A stretch of DNA of 32,560 bases from Actinomycetes bacterium (GTDB lineage Bacteria; Actinomycetota; Acidimicrobiia; Acidimicrobiales; JAKAOS01). Position numbers and translations under genes: made by a program. This document shows, in pieces, positions 31,931-32,560 of this stretch. Position 1 is the first letter of the stretch, and every line of letters begins with the position of its first letter. Below the pieces are notes generated by a model that saw only the letters and a program-made list of their open reading frames with translations, did no database searches and was not told where the DNA came from. The stretch is from positions 1-32,560 of the forward strand of contig JAJYPS010000022.1 in assembly GCA_021795215.1 (NCBI GenBank), read 5' to 3'.

Positions 31931-32560
31931 AGGGCACTCTCCCCGTGGCGGTCCATCGACCGCTCCAACTGTTCCACCACAGCGGACACCACTTGGTCGG
32001 AGTTACACCAGACTATGCGGGGATCTCTCCTGAACCAGGATCGCTGGCGACGGGCGTAGGCGCGGGTACGGCGCTTGGTCTCGGCCACGGCGTCGTCGAA
32101 GGTGATCGAGCCGCCCAGGTGCGACAGAAGCTCTCTGTAGCCGAGAGCCTGGCGGGCGGTGCGGGACAGGCCGGCGGGCCTGACCGACAGGCGGCGGACC
32201 TCGTCCAACCATCCCGACTCGATCTGACGGTCGATCCGTGACTCGATGCGCCGGTCGAGATCCCCAAAGTCGACCGAGAGCCCGAACTGGGATACCCGCA
32301 CCGGCGGATAGGCGGTCAACCCCGGACCGAAGGAGGAGAACGGCACGCCGCTGCCCAAGGTCACCTCCAGCGCCCTGACGATCCGCCTGGCGTTCGTCGG
32401 AAGGATGCGCGCTGCGGCCAAGGGATCGATTCCGGCAAGCTGGGCGTGGAGTGCTTCGCTGCCGCCCGGCACCCGAGCCTGGCGGTCCAACCGGGCCGCG
32501 ATGTCCGGCCACTGCCCCGGCAGTCGCAGGCGGTCCACCACGGCTCTGAGATGCAGCCCC
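31921..32560 (-). CDS. miaA: tRNA dimethylallyltransferase MiaA (5' end outside the window)
   Basis: Adds dimethylallyl to A37 of tRNAs that read codons starting with U. Only the C-terminal two thirds is present; the frame runs to the window edge, where it encodes GLHLRAVVDRL, matching the family motif GTGLYLRAV. Further motifs are the segment PLAAARILPTNARRIVRALE (IDP-loop region), RARQALGYRE-like RTARQALGYREL and the end RTRAYARRQRSWFRRD with the conserved RQ and WF. The N-terminal P-loop lies outside. Its stop overlaps the dapF start. The gene is probably first or early in the dapF-hflX-dapCDE operon. Confidence 0.93.
   Translation of the reverse strand, partial: GLHLRAVVDRLRLPGQWPDIAARLDRQARVPGGSEALHAQLAGIDPLAAARILPTNARRIVRALEVTLGSGVPFSSFGPGLTAYPPVRVSQFGLSVDFGDLDRRIESRIDRQIESGWLDEVRRLSVRPAGLSRTARQALGYRELLSHLGGSITFDDAVAETKRRTRAYARRQRSWFRRDPRIVWCNSDQVVSAVVEQLERSMDRHGESALCG

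Noticed and set aside
1-32560. CRISPR arrays, transposases and phage genes
   Set aside because: No regularly spaced repeats with unique spacers were seen; the repeats present are contiguous short tandem repeats. No transposase, integrase or phage structural motif was recognised.

Overview
The window is chromosomal DNA of a high-GC actinobacterium. GC is about 68-70% by eye, GTG and TTG starts are common, and the gene order recalls Mycobacterium tuberculosis. Several features fit a deep-branching lineage such as Acidimicrobiia better than Mycobacterium: a Proteobacteria-type DapD, no thrB beside hom-thrC, and an extra unknown gene between rpmE and prfA. The taxonomic placement is inference; no rRNA is present.

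Left part (1-17155). A plus-strand LCP cell-wall ligase gene converges on a long minus-strand series. In transcription order this is: single-domain response regulator, argS, lysA, hom, thrC, rho, rpmE, unknown gene, prfA, prmC, tsaC/sua5, glyA, wecA-like. Apart from the inserted glyA and unknown gene, and the missing thrB, this matches the order argS-lysA-hom-thrC-thrB-rho-rpmE-prfA-hemK-Rv1301-rfe of M. tuberculosis. Most junctions overlap or are under 40 bp. The exceptions (lysA-hom, thrC-rho, tsaC-glyA) hold candidate regulatory DNA: a C-rich Rho-loading-like tract, a rho promoter with a roughly 270-nt leader, and tandem repeats with a hairpin.

Middle part (17265-20730). A tRNA-Arg(CCG) is followed by a small accessory region: an intact VapB/VapC-type toxin-antitoxin pair, an HsdM N-terminal fragment butted against a DUF6398-like C-terminal fragment, a pRiA4b ORF-3-like gene, and a second PIN toxin broken into three frames. 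No transposase or integrase was recognised.

Right part (20732-32560). An inositol-monophosphatase-family gene converges on a phosphofructokinase gene with PPi-type active-site residues. A DUF3048 lipoprotein follows, then nrdR and a LysM (ChiZ-like) gene divergent from lexA. The lexA/LysM intergenic region carries three LexA-box-like palindromes. Last comes a minus-strand cluster miaA-dapF-hflX-dapC-dapD-dapE, with miaA cut by the window edge. This resembles the second M. tuberculosis block (miaA-dapF-hflX ... lexA-Rv2719c-nrdR).

Together the genes cover the aspartate-derived amino acids: dapD, dapC, dapE, dapF and lysA for meso-DAP and lysine, and hom and thrC for threonine. They also cover wall glycopolymer synthesis and attachment (wecA-like, LCP), translation (argS, prfA, prmC, rpmE, tsaC, miaA, hflX), transcription termination (rho) and the SOS response (lexA, LysM protein). 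Recurrent local features are -10-like TANNNT hexamers 6-7 nt before start codons (suggesting leaderless mRNAs), TTGA stop/start overlaps, and short tandem repeats that lengthen protein termini.
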